DNA of 64,000 nt from Coriaria nepalensis (GCA_027186245.1 CP114488.1:10335501-10399500); one strand, 5' to 3'. Counted from the first letter of the stretch, positions 13,401 to 26,383 are shown. Numbers and translations: made by a program. The notes: generated by a model from the sequence alone, not told the origin.

Positions 13401-16400
13401 TTCATATTCTCACTTTCTGAAATCAATGATCCCCTTGGGAGGACATCCAACTTCTGAAATGGAAAAGTGAAACATGTTTGATGGAGACATTTTACTGATA
13501 CTAAAAATGGTCAAGGCCACAAGCGATCCAAAAAAATATATAACATTTTACTGATTACATAAGCATGCTCATTCATTATAGAAATTTATAACTTCTAACA
13601 AGGAATTTACCTCATCATCAACGATAGATTGGCTCCTTTGATGACTGGGAATGTCACTCAAACATCCAGGAATTGTATTCTTTGAAGAGACTAGTATGAG
13701 CTTGGTCAGCCTCTGGATTCTACTCATGAGAGCAGCCTTGGCTTCCTCTTCTTCCTCCAATCTTGACTGCATTTTTACCTGACCTTGTTCCAACTATCCA
13801 ATTGATTAAAAATAATAAAAAGACCAGTCAGTATTAACCCCAAAATAGTGATCATCAGTAAGCCCTTGTGCTGGCTTACTCAGAGTGCATGCACATGATA
13901 GCATGGGGGATGGGGAAGGGGTGGGGGGAGGGAGGGAGGGAGGAAATTAACCTGAAGCTTCAACTTCAAAATCTCCTCATGACTGACACCCACATGCATT
14001 CCCTGTTTGAGATGATCAAGTTCTTCTTTGAGGGTTGAAATTTCCCTTTGATACTTCTTAATTAAAGATTTCTCATCAATGATCTGAAAGAATTTGAAAT
14101 TGATAATTCAGATTTACTAATGATAAAATATTTTCATGAACTTGACTAAGATACCTATATGCTGCAATGGAGTTATATACCTTATTCCTCGACGCATAAA
14201 TTTCTACCCTCTTCGCCCTACTGGCAAACTTCAATGTATTATGAGTTTCCTCCATATTACTGGATGCAGGAGTGACTGTACATATTAGCTGGGATGATTC
14301 ATATATTAGATCAAAGAGGGCAAGTTTTATAACCTTCAATGGATTCATTACATATTACTTCTGCACAAGATAAGTCCCAAACTTGTACAGGATCAAGTAA
14401 AATATGAAGTCCAGTTTGAATCTTATACTCACAGAAACATGTCCATGCCCACTCAGTGAAGACTGCAAAAGGCGGGTAAGCTTAGAATCTCGATAAGGGA
14501 CATGCGATGCCTTCCCCTCACTCAATTTTCCAATAACCTACATTACAATTATAAAGCCACGTTATGCCCTTGGGAAAGAGAGCATTATGGAGTAATTATT
14601 AGCAGCAGAAGCAAATACTCCTCTCATCAAAATAACAAAATTGCAGACTTGCATTTACCAATAGTCAATTTAGCCAAACTACCAAATCAACATTAATATG
14701 GCTCAATGGCCACATGGCAAACTACCAAATCAACATTTGATATGGCTCAATGGCCACACTTAGGCAAGGAAATAGATTAAATAATATAACAAATATAACA
14801 ACACACGTACAGTTCCAAGAGTTAAAAGACTTTTGTTTATGTAAGACCCCTCCTTCCTCCTCAATCCAGTTGTTTCCGTCTTCGAGCTCTCAGATCCAGC
14901 TAAGTCAATCAAATTCTAATGAAAAAAGTATAACCTAAGTAATAGTTTCTTACAATCTGGACGAACATTAGCGAATTAAAGAATAGCAGATGTTCTTGAT
15001 CTTACAAGTTGAGAGAAGGTCACACCATCATATTCATCACCATGTGCACTACTTTCAATCATCTGAAGATCCAGCAATAATTTAAAGAAACAAAGAATGA
15101 GCAGTGATCAAGGAAAAAGAACATAGCAGTGAAAAAGGGTCAAGGGAAAAAGGTAATAAACAACTTTGAACTGAAATATATGATCAACACAGTGAACCAT
15201 ATATTTAACACAGTTTAGTATCCTTGCTAACATATTATGATTTATATGTAAATTACTCTCCGTAACGAAGATATAACATGCACCATATCAATCCTGCTCC
15301 TGAAAAGAGAGAACTAAAATCTCACCACTATCCCCAGCCCCTCATGTACGCTAAATTGGTCAAAAAGCAGAAAGCTTATTCAATGACAAAATGAAGGATG
15401 AGTTTGCTAGTCATAAGAAGAAAAAAAAAATCAAGCTGTAGCTAGGGGAAAAAAAAATCAATGGTTAAAATGAAGACAAAGAACTAGCAAGCTGTAGCTT
15501 TCTTAACAGAGAAAAAGGTAGCATCCTTTTAAATTCGAATGCTTACCAGTGTAAATATGGTGTGGCTTCGACTACTTAACAGATTGAAGTTATTTGATCC
15601 GACATGACGATGTTCTGCAATTTTATACATATAAAAACTTTGGTAATGAAACTTCAAGGGTCAATAATGAGACAAATTCTGATAAGAGAGCTAGACAAAA
15701 GATTGAAAATAGAAAAGATACTCATATATACCTTCTCCAGCAGCAATAAAAGAGAGTACATGCCCAGGAGACAAAACCACTTCTTCCTTTATACCCTCAA
15801 CATAAGTGCCCTGAAAGAAAACAAACAGAATCAGCACAAAGGGACAGATCAGGAGCACGAGAAACATTTATATATATATACATAAATATAAATAACTCAA
15901 ATGAGTATAAAGAGTAAAAGGTTGCAGTGAAAAAATAAGTGACAAACCTGCGCATCTTCTCTCACGCGCAGATTCTGACCTGTTGGATCCAATAAGTCAT
16001 TTATGATCTGGCATGATTAGAAAAATAGCTCAGGAAATAAATCCAACCCAAACTTCTGATATATTACCGCTCCCTAAGATGACAATAATAGTTTTTAAGA
16101 AATTGCCAATGAATAGACATATTCAAAAAATATAGCAGTAGATGATCTGCGCTATGAAAACAGCAACGAAAACATGCAAGTAGCAGTTTTAACACATAAA
16201 AATGATAATAAAAACGCTGAACATTTAACAGAGAAGTAGAAATATACAACTTGATCTGGTTACTCGATCTCTAAATCTGTCTATAAAGAACTAACCTCAT
16301 TGTATATTTCAAGATAAGACACTCGGAGCAGGAACTCCCTCCCTGGGGTCTACATAGAGTACAGTTAATCATTCAAACTAGTCAAATACACGGAAAAAAT

Positions 16401-17819
16401 TATATACTTAGTTAAACAACATGATAATAGAAACAAAAAAGCAATGCTCCTATCAGCAAACAAACTAGGTGCTCGAGCAGAAATTTAAGAATGATGCCTA
16501 ATTGATGGAGCATAGGCCAATGTGGGATTGACTAACAACAATGAACCGAACACCAACATGATATGAGGGACACTTACATCTTGGATCATGCTGAAAACAT
16601 CTTTTATAGCCAATGGGATAACACCAGGTGAATGTTGATCTCCCTGAAAATTATTTAGAGAAGTTAATAAATAACAAAATTGCATGGGCTTCTGCATATA
16701 AGGATGCAAGAAGTAATATTGAAGAATTTAAGAATCATCATCTAAACATATGTAAGTGGAAGGCTACCACACATTTTGTTATCGATTAGGCCCAAGACAG
16801 TGATGAATTATAAATGCATGAGCACCTAGTTTGTTAACAAAATGTGCGGTAATGAATTATAAATGCTTGATCAAAATTCTTAATCCATCAAAAACGTGAT
16901 AAATACATTGACTGTGAGACTTACATGCATAGTGTGGGTCTTCCCACTACTTGTGACACCATAAGCAAAAACGGTGCCTGTAATCCAGAAGAACCAGTTG
17001 ATATAAAAAGGAAAAAAAAAGAAGTTATTTCCTGGAAGTTTTGAGAAGACAGCCAATACCATTAACGCCTTCCATTGCAGCTTTAACAACGGGTTTACCG
17101 GCTGCTTCATACACCTCTTCTGTTGCAGTATCTGGTCCGAAAACCTTATCTGCAACAGTAAATCACCAGCTGGATTTAAATGCCAATTGTGTTAATTTAC
17201 CTTTATCATTTATGTTTCCTTCAATGATCGTATCATTCAAATTTCAGATACAAATGCTTTAAAAAGTACCAAATGCATAGGCAGTTGCTGGATTATACTC
17301 GTTTCTCACAATTCTATCCCCATCTGCAGACCAGGCAACCTCATCCCCCATCTGAAACTCCCTCTCACTGCAACCACAAGCCCTCAAAACTACATCAATC
17401 AACTTCATTACCGCAGAATTAAGTCCATCAAAAAGTGAAACAATTCAATTATACTACATGGATCTGATCCAGCACACGCAGATCTAACATTACCTCAGGG
17501 GGCGAAACCGAATCGTCACTGAAATGCTATCACCAGACCTCGGAGCCTCAAACGGATCAACAATCAGTTCATCGGACTGAAAACCTACGGGAATTTGACT
17601 ACCATATCCCTGTGGACTTAAGTTCACTGATTCGGAACGGCCTCGACTTGGAGTCATAGATCGGGAACCAAATCCACCACCTGAGTTAAAGTAGGAGGAG
17701 GCAGAGGTTGAGCACGACCGAGGAATTATCCGCCCGTTGATGAATGAGGATGAGGAAGATGTCGACGGTTTACGGTGTGAAAATGGCGACCTACTCCGTG
17801 CTCTGGATGACGAGGCCAT
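10458..17819 (-). CDS. KIN7D: KIN-7 kinesin with C-terminal RING finger (KIN-7D/MKRP2 type)
   Basis: This is a microtubule plus-end motor of the KIN-7 group. Twenty-four exons can be read, totalling roughly 1,090 aa (not counted exactly). The N-terminus is a Ser/Arg-rich leader ([20 protein letters not shown]), the type annotated as a mitochondrial or plastid presequence in MKRP2. The motor follows: [15 protein letters not shown]-loop [11 protein letters not shown] (exon 16977-16925), switch [10 protein letters not shown], switch [12 protein letters not shown] and [18 protein letters not shown]. The neck is [17 protein letters not shown] long coiled-coil stalk takes up most of the rest, including one 759-nt exon near 11590-10850. 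The C-terminus is a C3HC4-type [24 protein letters not shown] and [14 protein letters not shown], ending RLFAFTP. It appears intact. The leader above the ATG is rich in GA repeats (about 18090-18215). It is co-orthologous to At4g39050 and probably At2g21380, by memory of family and position. Confidence 0.95.
13905..13943 (+). other. Intronic G-rich tract, G-quadruplex candidate
   Basis: Seven close-spaced runs of three to six G on the plus strand, separated by one to three bases. This fits the canonical four-run G-quadruplex pattern several times over. It lies in an intron of the KIN-7D gene, so the G runs are on the template strand. Confidence 0.75.
14676..14761. repeat. 43-bp tandem duplication in a kinesin intron
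   Basis: Two adjacent copies (starting 14676 and 14719) share AAACTACCAAATCAACATT and ATGGCTCAATGGCCACA, with two or three differences. This is a local slippage-type duplication inside an intron of the KIN-7D gene, without visible effect on splicing. Confidence 0.9.
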
Positions 17820-19281
17820 AGAGTCGATCCAACTAGTCGGCGATTCTGAATGTTGAAATTGTATAAGAAAGCCAAAAAAATCAAATAAAGAGAATGTGAA
17901 GAAGAGAAGAAGAAATTGAATAAGAGAATGTGTCAGAGATCTCACATGCCTCAACACGCAAAAGCGAAGAAGAACATTGCCATTTTTTTCTCTACTTTTT
18001 TCAAATTCATCACTTTTATTCGTTGTCACACTTTAAGCTACTGAACACAGCGATTGTGAGACAGATAGTTTCGTCTTCTTGAAGGCAAAGAGAATTGCAG
18101 AGGAAGAGATAGAGAGATAGAGAGATAGAGAGATAGAGAGAGAGAGGAAGTGAAGAAGGAGAAATGAAGGAGAAATGAAGAAGAAAATAAGAGGTGAGAG
18201 TAGAGAGAGAGAGAGATGGACATGTGTGTCTGCGTTTGAAATTTCTAATTTTCTTTCTTCTTTTCCTAATTTGTTGATTTAGACAACGAAATTATAAATT
18301 ATAAAATTTTAAGTAAGAAATGGCGCGCGCGTTGAACGGAACGCTTGAAAAATAAACCGGAAAATTAGCGGGAATAAAATTACATTTAAATGGAGTATCT
18401 TTATATTTTTATAAATAAATATATAAATAAATATATAAATAAATATATAAATAAATATATAAATAAATATATAAATAAATATATAAATAAAAATAAATAA
18501 ATAAATAAATTGGGAATTGGTAAGACGTAGTTGTGGGTGTGGGTGGGTCCAAATGCAATATGACCCAATTAGAGATGGGTTTGTTCTATCTAACCAACCA
18601 CCCATTAGAATAAAATAATAACTTTATTATTTCTAATTAAATAAATAAATAAAATACAAATATTAATAGGCCTTTCTCTTATTACTATACATAATTGTTC
18701 AAATGCTTGTTTATAAATTTACAAATGGGTCGTTTATGTCGTGGAGCCATGCCTAATCTACACAACAATGAACTTATATAGATCACTAGGTTCAGAGTTA
18801 GATATTTTTTTGGAACTCTTCACGAGTCTCGGGCTAATAGATTACAAATTTTGAACGATACGATTCAACACATAATATTATTAAATAAATTTTAAATATT
18901 ATTTTTTTAAAAAAACTTAAATTTATAATAATTTCAAAATATTAGGTAATCATTTACTGTTTCTGCTCCAGAAAATACATTGGAAACAAAAAAGGAAAAA
19001 AGTCTAATCAAGATCGGAAGAGACCTCTAGAGCAAGAAACAATGATGCATGTACTTCTGTGACTGTTTTCCCTGTGAAGAGGAGCAAACGACATCACATA
19101 CTTCTTGATCCGGCAATTCGTTTTCTCGACAAAACGCCATGTCGTCCAGAATCCAAGCGGCAACCAAATAGAGCCAATGACAGAAATATAATTTAATGAC
19201 AGATGTTGAACTAGGGCATGATCACCAGTCACCACCATGCTGCCATGATGATGGAATACAGTTTGTAGAATTTCTCAGCAC
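17820..19281. other. Divergent spacer between KIN-7D and the Mei2-like gene
   Basis: Positions 17820-18235 hold the GA/CT-rich leader and promoter of the minus-strand kinesin. Beyond it lie a 12-bp microsatellite (18411-18510) and AT-rich DNA. Two segments resemble 29395-29560: 18721-18775 and 19090-19125. I see no gene. Confidence 0.6.
18411..18510. repeat. 12-bp microsatellite (ATATAAATAAAT)n
   Basis: Seven or more near-perfect copies of ATATAAATAAAT, degenerating into AAAT units at the right end. Confidence 0.95.
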
Positions 19282-19288
19282 TATAAAA
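19282..19288 (+). promoter_or_regulatory. TATA box of the Mei2-like gene
   Basis: TATAAAA stands 94 bases above the start codon and is followed by a CT-repeat leader (19328-19347). The spacing fits a plant core promoter with a leader of about 65 bases. Confidence 0.6.
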
Positions 19289-19381
19289 CACCGAAAAAGG
19301 AGTTCCCAGTCTCTTCCAGCTAGCTACCTCTCTCTCTCTCTCTCTCCGAAATCAAACACTAAAACCTTCTGGACTCCAGCA

Positions 19382-20686
19382 ATGGCTGCAGTTTCTAATG
19401 GTGTGAAATTAAACCCAGAGGCAGTGGAGTACATCCCAAAACAAAAACAAAGCTTCTCACTCCAAATAATATCTTCAAATGATTACAGCATAAACTCTGA
19501 TCAGTTTGTCCATGCATGTCATGATCATTCACAGCCAATATCAGACCCAGCTACTGTCTCATTCTATCACATGGCCAACGCAAGATCATTCCCACATAAC
19601 AATACTACAACTCCAACTTATCCAGCCTCCATTTTCTTCTCTCCTCCCTACTACTCCATTAGTAATTATGCCCGGTACACAAGCCACCATAGCCATCTGG
19701 ACCCACCTGATCTCTCCTCTGCGCCATATGGCCGCATCAAGTCAAAGAAAAAGGCCCATGTCGCCCATGGTCCGGACCAAGTAGGGAGAAAATTGGTGTA
19801 TCGTAACGTTAGCTATGAGCATCACAAGAAAAAGGAAAGAGGTGGACATCCTACTAGTAGCCGTTCTGGGCATGGCAAAAACGACGTAAGGGATTTAGTG
19901 TCAAAAGGCATGGCTGATGCAACCGCTGGTAATTTGTATTATAAGAAGAGACACGATAAAGCAGTGTCCTACGAATTAAACCCAGATGAGAACAACACGA
20001 CTGTTATGATAAGGAACATACCAAGCAAATACACGTAAGTGCATGTACATTATATATATATATACACACAAGTCTCCATGTGTTTCATTAACTATTTTCA
20101 ATTATTCGTGCGTGCATCTGTTCCCTTACCAGACGTGAAATGTTACTGGAATTTCTGGACGAACAATGTGCAACGCAGAACAAATTAGCTTCTGCAAATT
20201 GCATCGGAGTTATAGGCATGAGTACCAGGACCGTGCCAGCAGCAGCATTTGATTTCTTGTATTTGCCCATCGATTTCAAGTGCGTTTAAACAGTCCAATT
20301 GTCTGCATGTCGTAATTTACAAAAATTGAGATCCTATAATTTGATGCATGCATATGCATGTCTGCAGGACGGGTATGAACAAGGGGTACGCGTTTGTAAA
20401 CTTCACGAGCGTGGAGGCAGTATGGAAGTTCTACGACGCGACTGATAATCAAACGTGGGACCTCTGCAATTCAAGCAAAGTACGCAAAATAGTGCGTGCG
20501 AGAATTCAAGGCAAGGAGGAGCTAAAGAGACACTTCAAGACGACGCAATTTCCTTGCGAAGATGAGAAAGTGTTACCCGTTTGTTTCAGCCCACCTCGTG
20601 ATGGTTCGAACCATGAGTTGCTGCGCCAAACAACCACTGTGTTGGGAACCAGAATTGGCCAGACCCGAGCAAGATTCAGGGTTTAG
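19382..20686 (+). CDS. Mei2 C-terminal-RRM-only RNA-binding protein (MCT/TEL-like)
   Basis: Exons 19382-20034, 20133-20279 and 20368-20686 join to 1119 nt, 372 aa. The N-terminal half is low-complexity, rich in Ser, His and Tyr. The C-terminal half is the third RRM of Mei2-type proteins: TTVMIRNIPSKYTREMLLEF (RNP2 region), then AFDFLYLPIDFKTGMNKGYA and FVNF (RNP1 region). There are no first or second RRMs, so it belongs to the short plant members (MCT or TERMINAL EAR1-like) rather than the AML proteins. An insert of about 20 residues (DEQCATQNKLASANCIGVIG) separates the RNP2 helix from the next strand. Start choice: this ATG follows a TATA box and a CT-rich leader, and no upstream in-frame ATG follows the TATA box. 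Mei2-like proteins act in RNA-based control of development and meiosis; the role of this gene is inferred only. All splice sites are GT-AG. Confidence 0.9.
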
Positions 20687-21408
20687 CTAGTCCTAGCGTC
20701 CCCACCATCTTAACGAAATCTGAGTCTTTTTTTTTTCCTTTTTGGTCTATTATGCTCTATGTATTGATGTGCATGTACGTACACCCTACATGAGGTAATG
20801 GGGCAGTGGTTTAAAAACAGGTGGTGGAACTTGGCACCCGGACTCAGACCTTTGTTAACGGGCCGGGTGATGGGCTCCGCCCACTGGTTATCTAGATTAT
20901 CAAAATTAATCTACTGCATGATGTTTATTTCGTTTACAAAATTTTATCTTGCATTGATGAAAAAAGATTTGATTAAATAAAAAGATAAACCACCAGATCA
21001 CACGGCAGTTTCAGTAATCATTCCTTCCTGCAGTTTCTGATCCGCGAAAGTAGGGGAAAGGGCGGTGACAGGTCTCGCCGGGAATGATTGATGCGGTAAG
21101 CGAGTAGGTGAGGGAAGGGGGAGGTTTAGCATTTAATCCCTTATCGGTTTAACGTACAAGTTTACAAAATATGTCATTTCAAAACCCTCTTCGTTTTTCT
21201 ATGGGTAGGTTTGCCTTTTTATAGTTACATCATAGGATTCTTCATCATTTTTACTATCTCTAGCTGGTTGTTTGTTTATCAGTCAGTCAGTATCTGCAGT
21301 GATTATTCTATTAAATTTATGTCAGACTGTATTTCTTTTTCTAAGTTTTGCTTCTTGTAAGTCTGGCCGTAGTCCAAACAAATAAAGAACTGAAATAGAT
21401 AGGAGAAA

Positions 21409-21439
<31 letters not shown>

Positions 21440-21594
21440 TTATCTGTAATTAAGAATTTATCATTTTTTAAATAAAAAGGTAAGTCAGTTTTTTAATAAG
21501 AGTAGGAAGGGTCGAAACTTCAAGAGGATTTTGGAAAAAAAAAAATATATATATCTTCAACTGTCATTGAGTGACAGGTGGCAAGAAAAGAATT
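20687..21594. other. Spacer between the Mei2-like gene and tRNA-Pro
   Basis: I see no gene. It includes the probable 3' UTR of the Mei2-like gene (T-rich tract near 20726) and a TA microsatellite with an adjoining T run (21408-21441). Confidence 0.6.
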
Positions 21595-21666
21595 GGGGTG
21601 TTGCGAGAATCGAACTCACGACCTCTCGCACCCGAAGCGAGAATCATACCACTAGACCAAACACCC
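21595..21666 (-). tRNA. tRNA-Pro (anticodon CGG)
   Basis: The 72-nt gene folds as a full cloverleaf on the minus strand. The acceptor stem is GGGTGTT paired with AACACCC, with discriminator C. The D arm carries GGTCTAGTGGTATGAT. The anticodon stem is CTCGC/GCGAG with loop TTCGGGT, giving anticodon CGG. The T arm is GTGAG-TTCGATT-CTCGC with one G-T pair. There is no intron and no encoded CCA, as expected for a nuclear plant gene. A T-rich stretch follows the 3' end, to the left of the gene. Its start is 119 bp from the divergent CRM gene. Confidence 0.97.
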
Positions 21667-21784
21667 ATGTTGATGCTAGTGGAAATAGTAAAATAATTTG
21701 AAATTTTATCAAAAAAAAAAATTGTCTGGATTTAATATGAAACGTTTCCATAATTCACCAGAAGAAGCAAGAGGGAAAGGAGGG

Positions 21785-23607
21785 ATGGAAATGGCAGCAG
21801 CAACTTCTTCGCCGGCTTCCCATCAGATCCACGGACATCTCCTTCTTCGTCGTCCATCCTCCATCAGTTTCTTCACCTCCTTTTCTATGCCTCTCTTCAT
21901 CTCTTCTTCCATAACCACCGCCCCAACCTTGTCGAACTCTCCTCTTAAATCTAACACTTACGCAAACTTCACTCCTCGACACTCCCTACTCTTCCACTCT
22001 CTTGCTCACTCTGCCTCTGTCTCCTTCCCTCACTCCCTCTCTGCTTCTCATAGTTCCGAAGAAGATGAGGATAGTGAAATTGAGGATAGTGAAATTGAGC
22101 TTGATAGTGAAATTGAGCTTGGAAGCGAGGATTTGGAGCTTGTGGAAACTGTTAGTGATGGCTCTCAAACAGGCGTTGCCGTGGAGTCTTCTTCGTCGTT
22201 GAACACCAGTCCAGGGGAGCCACCAAAGCTATCGGTGAAGGAGAAGAAGGATTTAGCCTCGTACGCGCATAGCTTGGGGAAGAATCTCAAGTCTCAGCTG
22301 GTTGGAAAGTCCGGTGTGACGCCGGGCCTTGCCACATCTTTCATTGAAACGCTGGAAGCCAATGAGCTTCTCAAGGTATCTTCATTTCCATTCTCATTTG
22401 TTTCTTTGTTTTGCTTTTCCCGTTCTGGTTTTACTGATAATTTGGTAGTAGCAGAGTGTGAATTAGGCTCAAGGTTTTTCCCTTCCCCCAAATTACTTTT
22501 CTGATTGAATACATAAGATTTCGTAGAGGATGATTACTTAAGATTCATGTGAATTTCAAATCGAAAGAAATCATTTAGGCCACTTTTATGGCCTTGATAG
22601 GAATACTTGCTAGCACAGTTGAGTATTCTAACACTAGCACTAGAGCTACCTCGTTATAGTTTAATCTTATGCTAGTCTTTCGAAGAAGGCTAGTCTTGAA
22701 CTTGAATTGAGAGATGGTTGAGCAAATTTAGCATGTCTGGATTCAGGCAATCTATAATCAAGCTGCATCACAATTGTATTAGATCGAAAAAATTGAAACA
22801 CAGAAAAAGATTGGCAGACGAGTAAAGTCTATATAGCTTGAGTGGCAACCAACATCTGTATTGTAATTTTGTGACAATTTATCATTTTTGGGGCCTGATT
22901 TTTATGAAGCTGCGTCAACACTTATTGGAATGTTTACGGTTAATATTAAAAAGATGACATCCCGTGGCTCGATGATGTAGATTGAATTTAATTCAGGTGC
23001 CCTTCTTTCTTTACTGAGATACTACTTACGAGTCCAGTTCCAAAATTGAGTTTGATTCAACCTCAGTTGAATTGGACCTTCATGAACAGATAGATTCTCG
23101 AAGTCCCACCTATCATCCTTAACTTGAAGGCCAGTGACCGAACCATTTGTAGAAAATTCAAATTCGGGTTGCTTGAAATTATCTATTGCAATTACTTGAA
23201 ATTCTCTTTTGAGCTGACATATTTTTTTAAACAGATTAAGATTCACAGAACATGTCCAGGGGAGTTAGAAGATGTGGCCAAACTATTAGAGGAACAGACC
23301 GGTTCTGTGATTGTCAGTCAAATCGGCCGAACAATCATAGTGTTCAGGCCCAGCCTTTCGAAGTTGAAAGCACTAGAGAAAAAGAACGAGAATCGGCGAA
23401 TTATCATGAGAAGGGCACAAGAACGAAAATCCGCATTACTGGTACGAAAAGAAACAAGAAGAAAGCCTCTTTCTTTTATCTCTTTTCACAGCAGCCATTG
23501 TTCAATTGCCCTTGATACATCCTCTTACCTTCTTTGACAACATGCAGAATAAAGAACTATCACCAAGATCCTCTAACCGCGGACGTCGCGGAAGCAGCAG
23601 GTATTGA
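21785..23607 (+). CDS. CFM4: Single-CRM-domain plastid RNA-binding protein (CFM4-like)
   Basis: Exons 21785-22375, 23235-23441 and 23548-23607 join to 858 nt, 285 aa. The first 80 or so residues are rich in Ser, Thr and Leu with few acidic residues, a likely plastid transit peptide. An acidic repeat follows (SEEDEDSEIEDSEIELDSEI). Then comes one CRM (CRS1-YhbY) domain: LSVKEKKDLASYAHSLGKNL, GKSGVTPGLATSFIETLEAN, LLKIKIHRTCPGELEDVAKL and a C-terminal QIGRTIIVFRPS strand. A basic tail (RGRRGSSRY) ends the protein. The GxxG-type loop reads GKSG. CRM proteins bind structured RNA; Arabidopsis CFM4 (At4g39040) acts in plastid 16S and 4.5S rRNA maturation, from memory. An in-frame upstream ATG at 21737 exists, but MEMAAATSS is the better start. 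The last exon is short, and its stop is read across a possible GT donor, so the extreme C-terminus could differ. Confidence 0.92.
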
Positions 23608-26383
23608 GATTTAACCAACTTTTGTTTCTACTGTGATCCATGGTTGTAGTATTTTTGTACTAAATTACAAGAGATTCCTTGGACTTTTGAAAATTAGTAG
23701 ATACAGAGACTTCCCCCCCCCCCCCCCCTCTCCCCCCCTCCCCCCCTGTAGTATCTTATTTTTTGAGTCAAGGGTTTTTTTTTTTTTTGGTTAGACCTAA
23801 CAGGTGGGTGGTTGTAATTAGTTGATGGGTTGGTTGGTGTTTTGGTTTCCCAATTAAAATAGTATCTGTTAGGTTCATATCAAACCATTGCCACTGCTAC
23901 TGCCATAACCACCACCTTTTAGACCCTTTTATGAGTATCGATTCTAATGTGCAATAATCATAACTTGCAATACCCTACCTCGATTATATCAGGCTGCTTC
24001 ACTGGACAAGTGACAAAATTGTATCGATCAATATTGCTCGGAATTGGTATAGTTATTGTGGTTAAAGGGGACTATGACGAGCAAGGGGTGGAGCCAGCGG
24101 GCAAAAATTATATATGTGTAATAAATAAATAAATAAAGAGAAGAAACGACATAAGTGAGAATTGAACCAAAGTTTTCGCACTAAAGTAAAGACTTCAAAA
24201 ACTGTTTTTAACCATTATCTTAATTTTATGGAAAATTACTTGTAAATTGAAATTAAATAAAATTTGAACAAAATTGATAATTATTCACTTAATGAGTCAG
24301 TAATATAATATAGATATTATTAATTTATATATTATTATCATAATTGTATTGATAGGAATTTAATTTACATGTACTTTATGTTACACTCTAAATTAAACTT
24401 CAGTTGGGTCTATCATATTATTAAAAAAGAATTGGGACAGTTGAGTCCGGACGGCGTGTAATCCACCCCTCCTTTCCGGCCATGATGATGCAAGGACATT
24501 TACGTGTTTTTCCGGATGAAGCTTTTTAAATTTAGTAATGGTTTCTGAATTCAGAGCAACATGGACCCACAAACACAACATTCATAATTTGAATCACAGA
24601 TTGCACTTTCCTTTCCCAACTGGACCTTTTTAGTCGTTTTAGTAAATGGTAGTCAATTATGAAAATTTCGAAGTCAAAGGTCCAAATGGTTAATTATCAT
24701 TGAGTGGATGGATAAGCACTCAATCTCAAAGAAGGAATAGGGGCTTAATTGATATATATATTTTTTTTAAAGAACACCTGCTGGCTTCTACAATATATAT
24801 ATTTATTGGCCAAATGCTGGCTTCTACTTGGATAGTGGATACTTGTCGTTTGTTTGTTCTAACGTCGGTTACAGTCTTACAGATTTCGATCCAGCTCCTG
24901 TTTTGCTGATTCGATTTCTTGATTTCTTCTTTATTTATGTAGTAAAGAGATTTTTAGATTTTCAGAAATTTCCTAGATATGTATCAATACAGTGACCGGA
25001 ACGTTCTTACATGTAATGACAGTAAGACAAATTAGTTTGATTAATTATTAATATACTAATTAGTAATTATATCAAAAATCTACTCTTCTAATCAATCTGA
25101 TCAGTTTCATCAATCCGATTAACAGTAACTCGAAACATATAAATCATGATCGATGATTTATTGTGATTATGATCGATAATATTCGTATTAAAAATTATAT
25201 AAGAAATTTCATTTTTAGATATAATATTATTCATTATATTAAAATAATATTTAAATTTAATATATATATATATATATATAATATAAAAATATTATCTCTA
25301 GAATCTATCTAGAATCTAAGAATCCAGAGAACAAAATATATACAAAGTACAATTAATTCTACGCCAGCTAAGAAAGTCCATAATGCAAGTGCAAACTGGT
25401 AACGCGGTTTAAGCAAAGCAACAAATTACACATAATCACGCGCGTAAGTTAAAAGTACTTTAGTTTTACCAATCCAAAACTTAGAAAATAACGAGCGGGA
25501 AAAAGGAAAAGTATGCGCACACAAAACACGCACAAACCTGGACAAAATCACGGCGGTTTCCACGCAGGTTCTCTCTTTTAAACTTTTTATTATTTTTTCA
25601 TTTCCAACTTCTTTCCTCTTTTCGAACTCCTCGGGCGCCAAAAACTTAACCTTAAGAGTCACCAACTCAATCATAACCGTCGTTTCAACCACCACCCCCT
25701 CCGCTCCGGTCCGAACTGGCCAAGCCTATACTGTTTTTAGGTTCAAAAATTAAAATATATATCACTAAATAAGAAAAAATATAAAAATATAATTAATATG
25801 TCGATCAAGAATATATTATATGTTGTGTAAAAAGAAAAATATTTTTAATTTTTAAATTATCTTATATAATTTATGTACTAATTATATAAATTACTATATT
25901 AATATAAATTTAATTTAAATTACTTTTATATATCATATATTTTAATTATTAAATTTATAAAAATAATTGAAATTTATATTAAAAATATATTTAAAAAAAA
26001 CAGAAGGAGAAATTAATCCGTTTCCCTCTTCTAATTGGTAAAACTTCCAAACGGAAAAAAATAAAAGTCGTAATAAATGTTTTAAATATTAAAATAATAA
26101 TAATAATAATAAATTGGGACAGATGAGAGTTGATAAGCAAAATTGATAATTCAGCCCCCGCCTTCAAATTCTTAGTGCTCTCTCTCTCCCATTCAACCAG
26201 TTAAAAACCAAACCAACCCTCTTCCTGTCTCTCTCTCTCTCTCCAACTCTGACGCCATCCATTGTTTTTTTCCTTCTTCTTCATCCTTTTTATCAGCTAA
26301 ATTATCTAGGATTGTAAATTGTCGTTGAAACTTTTTGAATTTTCCTTGTTCTGTGTTCTGAAAAACGGTTTAGTTTATCAGAA
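23608..26383. other. Long AT-rich spacer and GATA gene leader
   Basis: I see no convincing gene. Contents: the C-rich tract above, AAAT units near 24120-24137, a TA microsatellite at 25258-25286, and an AAT run at 26095-26112. A CT-rich leader (26176-26250) lies upstream of the GATA gene. Open frames here are short, lack family signals and look like chance. Confidence 0.6.
23713..23746. other. C-rich tract downstream of the CRM gene
   Basis: C runs of about 16, 7 and 6 separated only by T or TCT. On the minus strand this is a G-rich tract able to form a G-quadruplex. It sits about 105 bases past the CRM stop codon, so it may lie in the 3' UTR. Assembly of such a homopolymer can also be unreliable. 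Confidence 0.7.

Noticed and set aside
25426..25695. Minus-strand frame of 89 codons in the long spacer
   Set aside because: No recognisable domain, no promoter signal, and codon use looks random. I could not support it as a gene.
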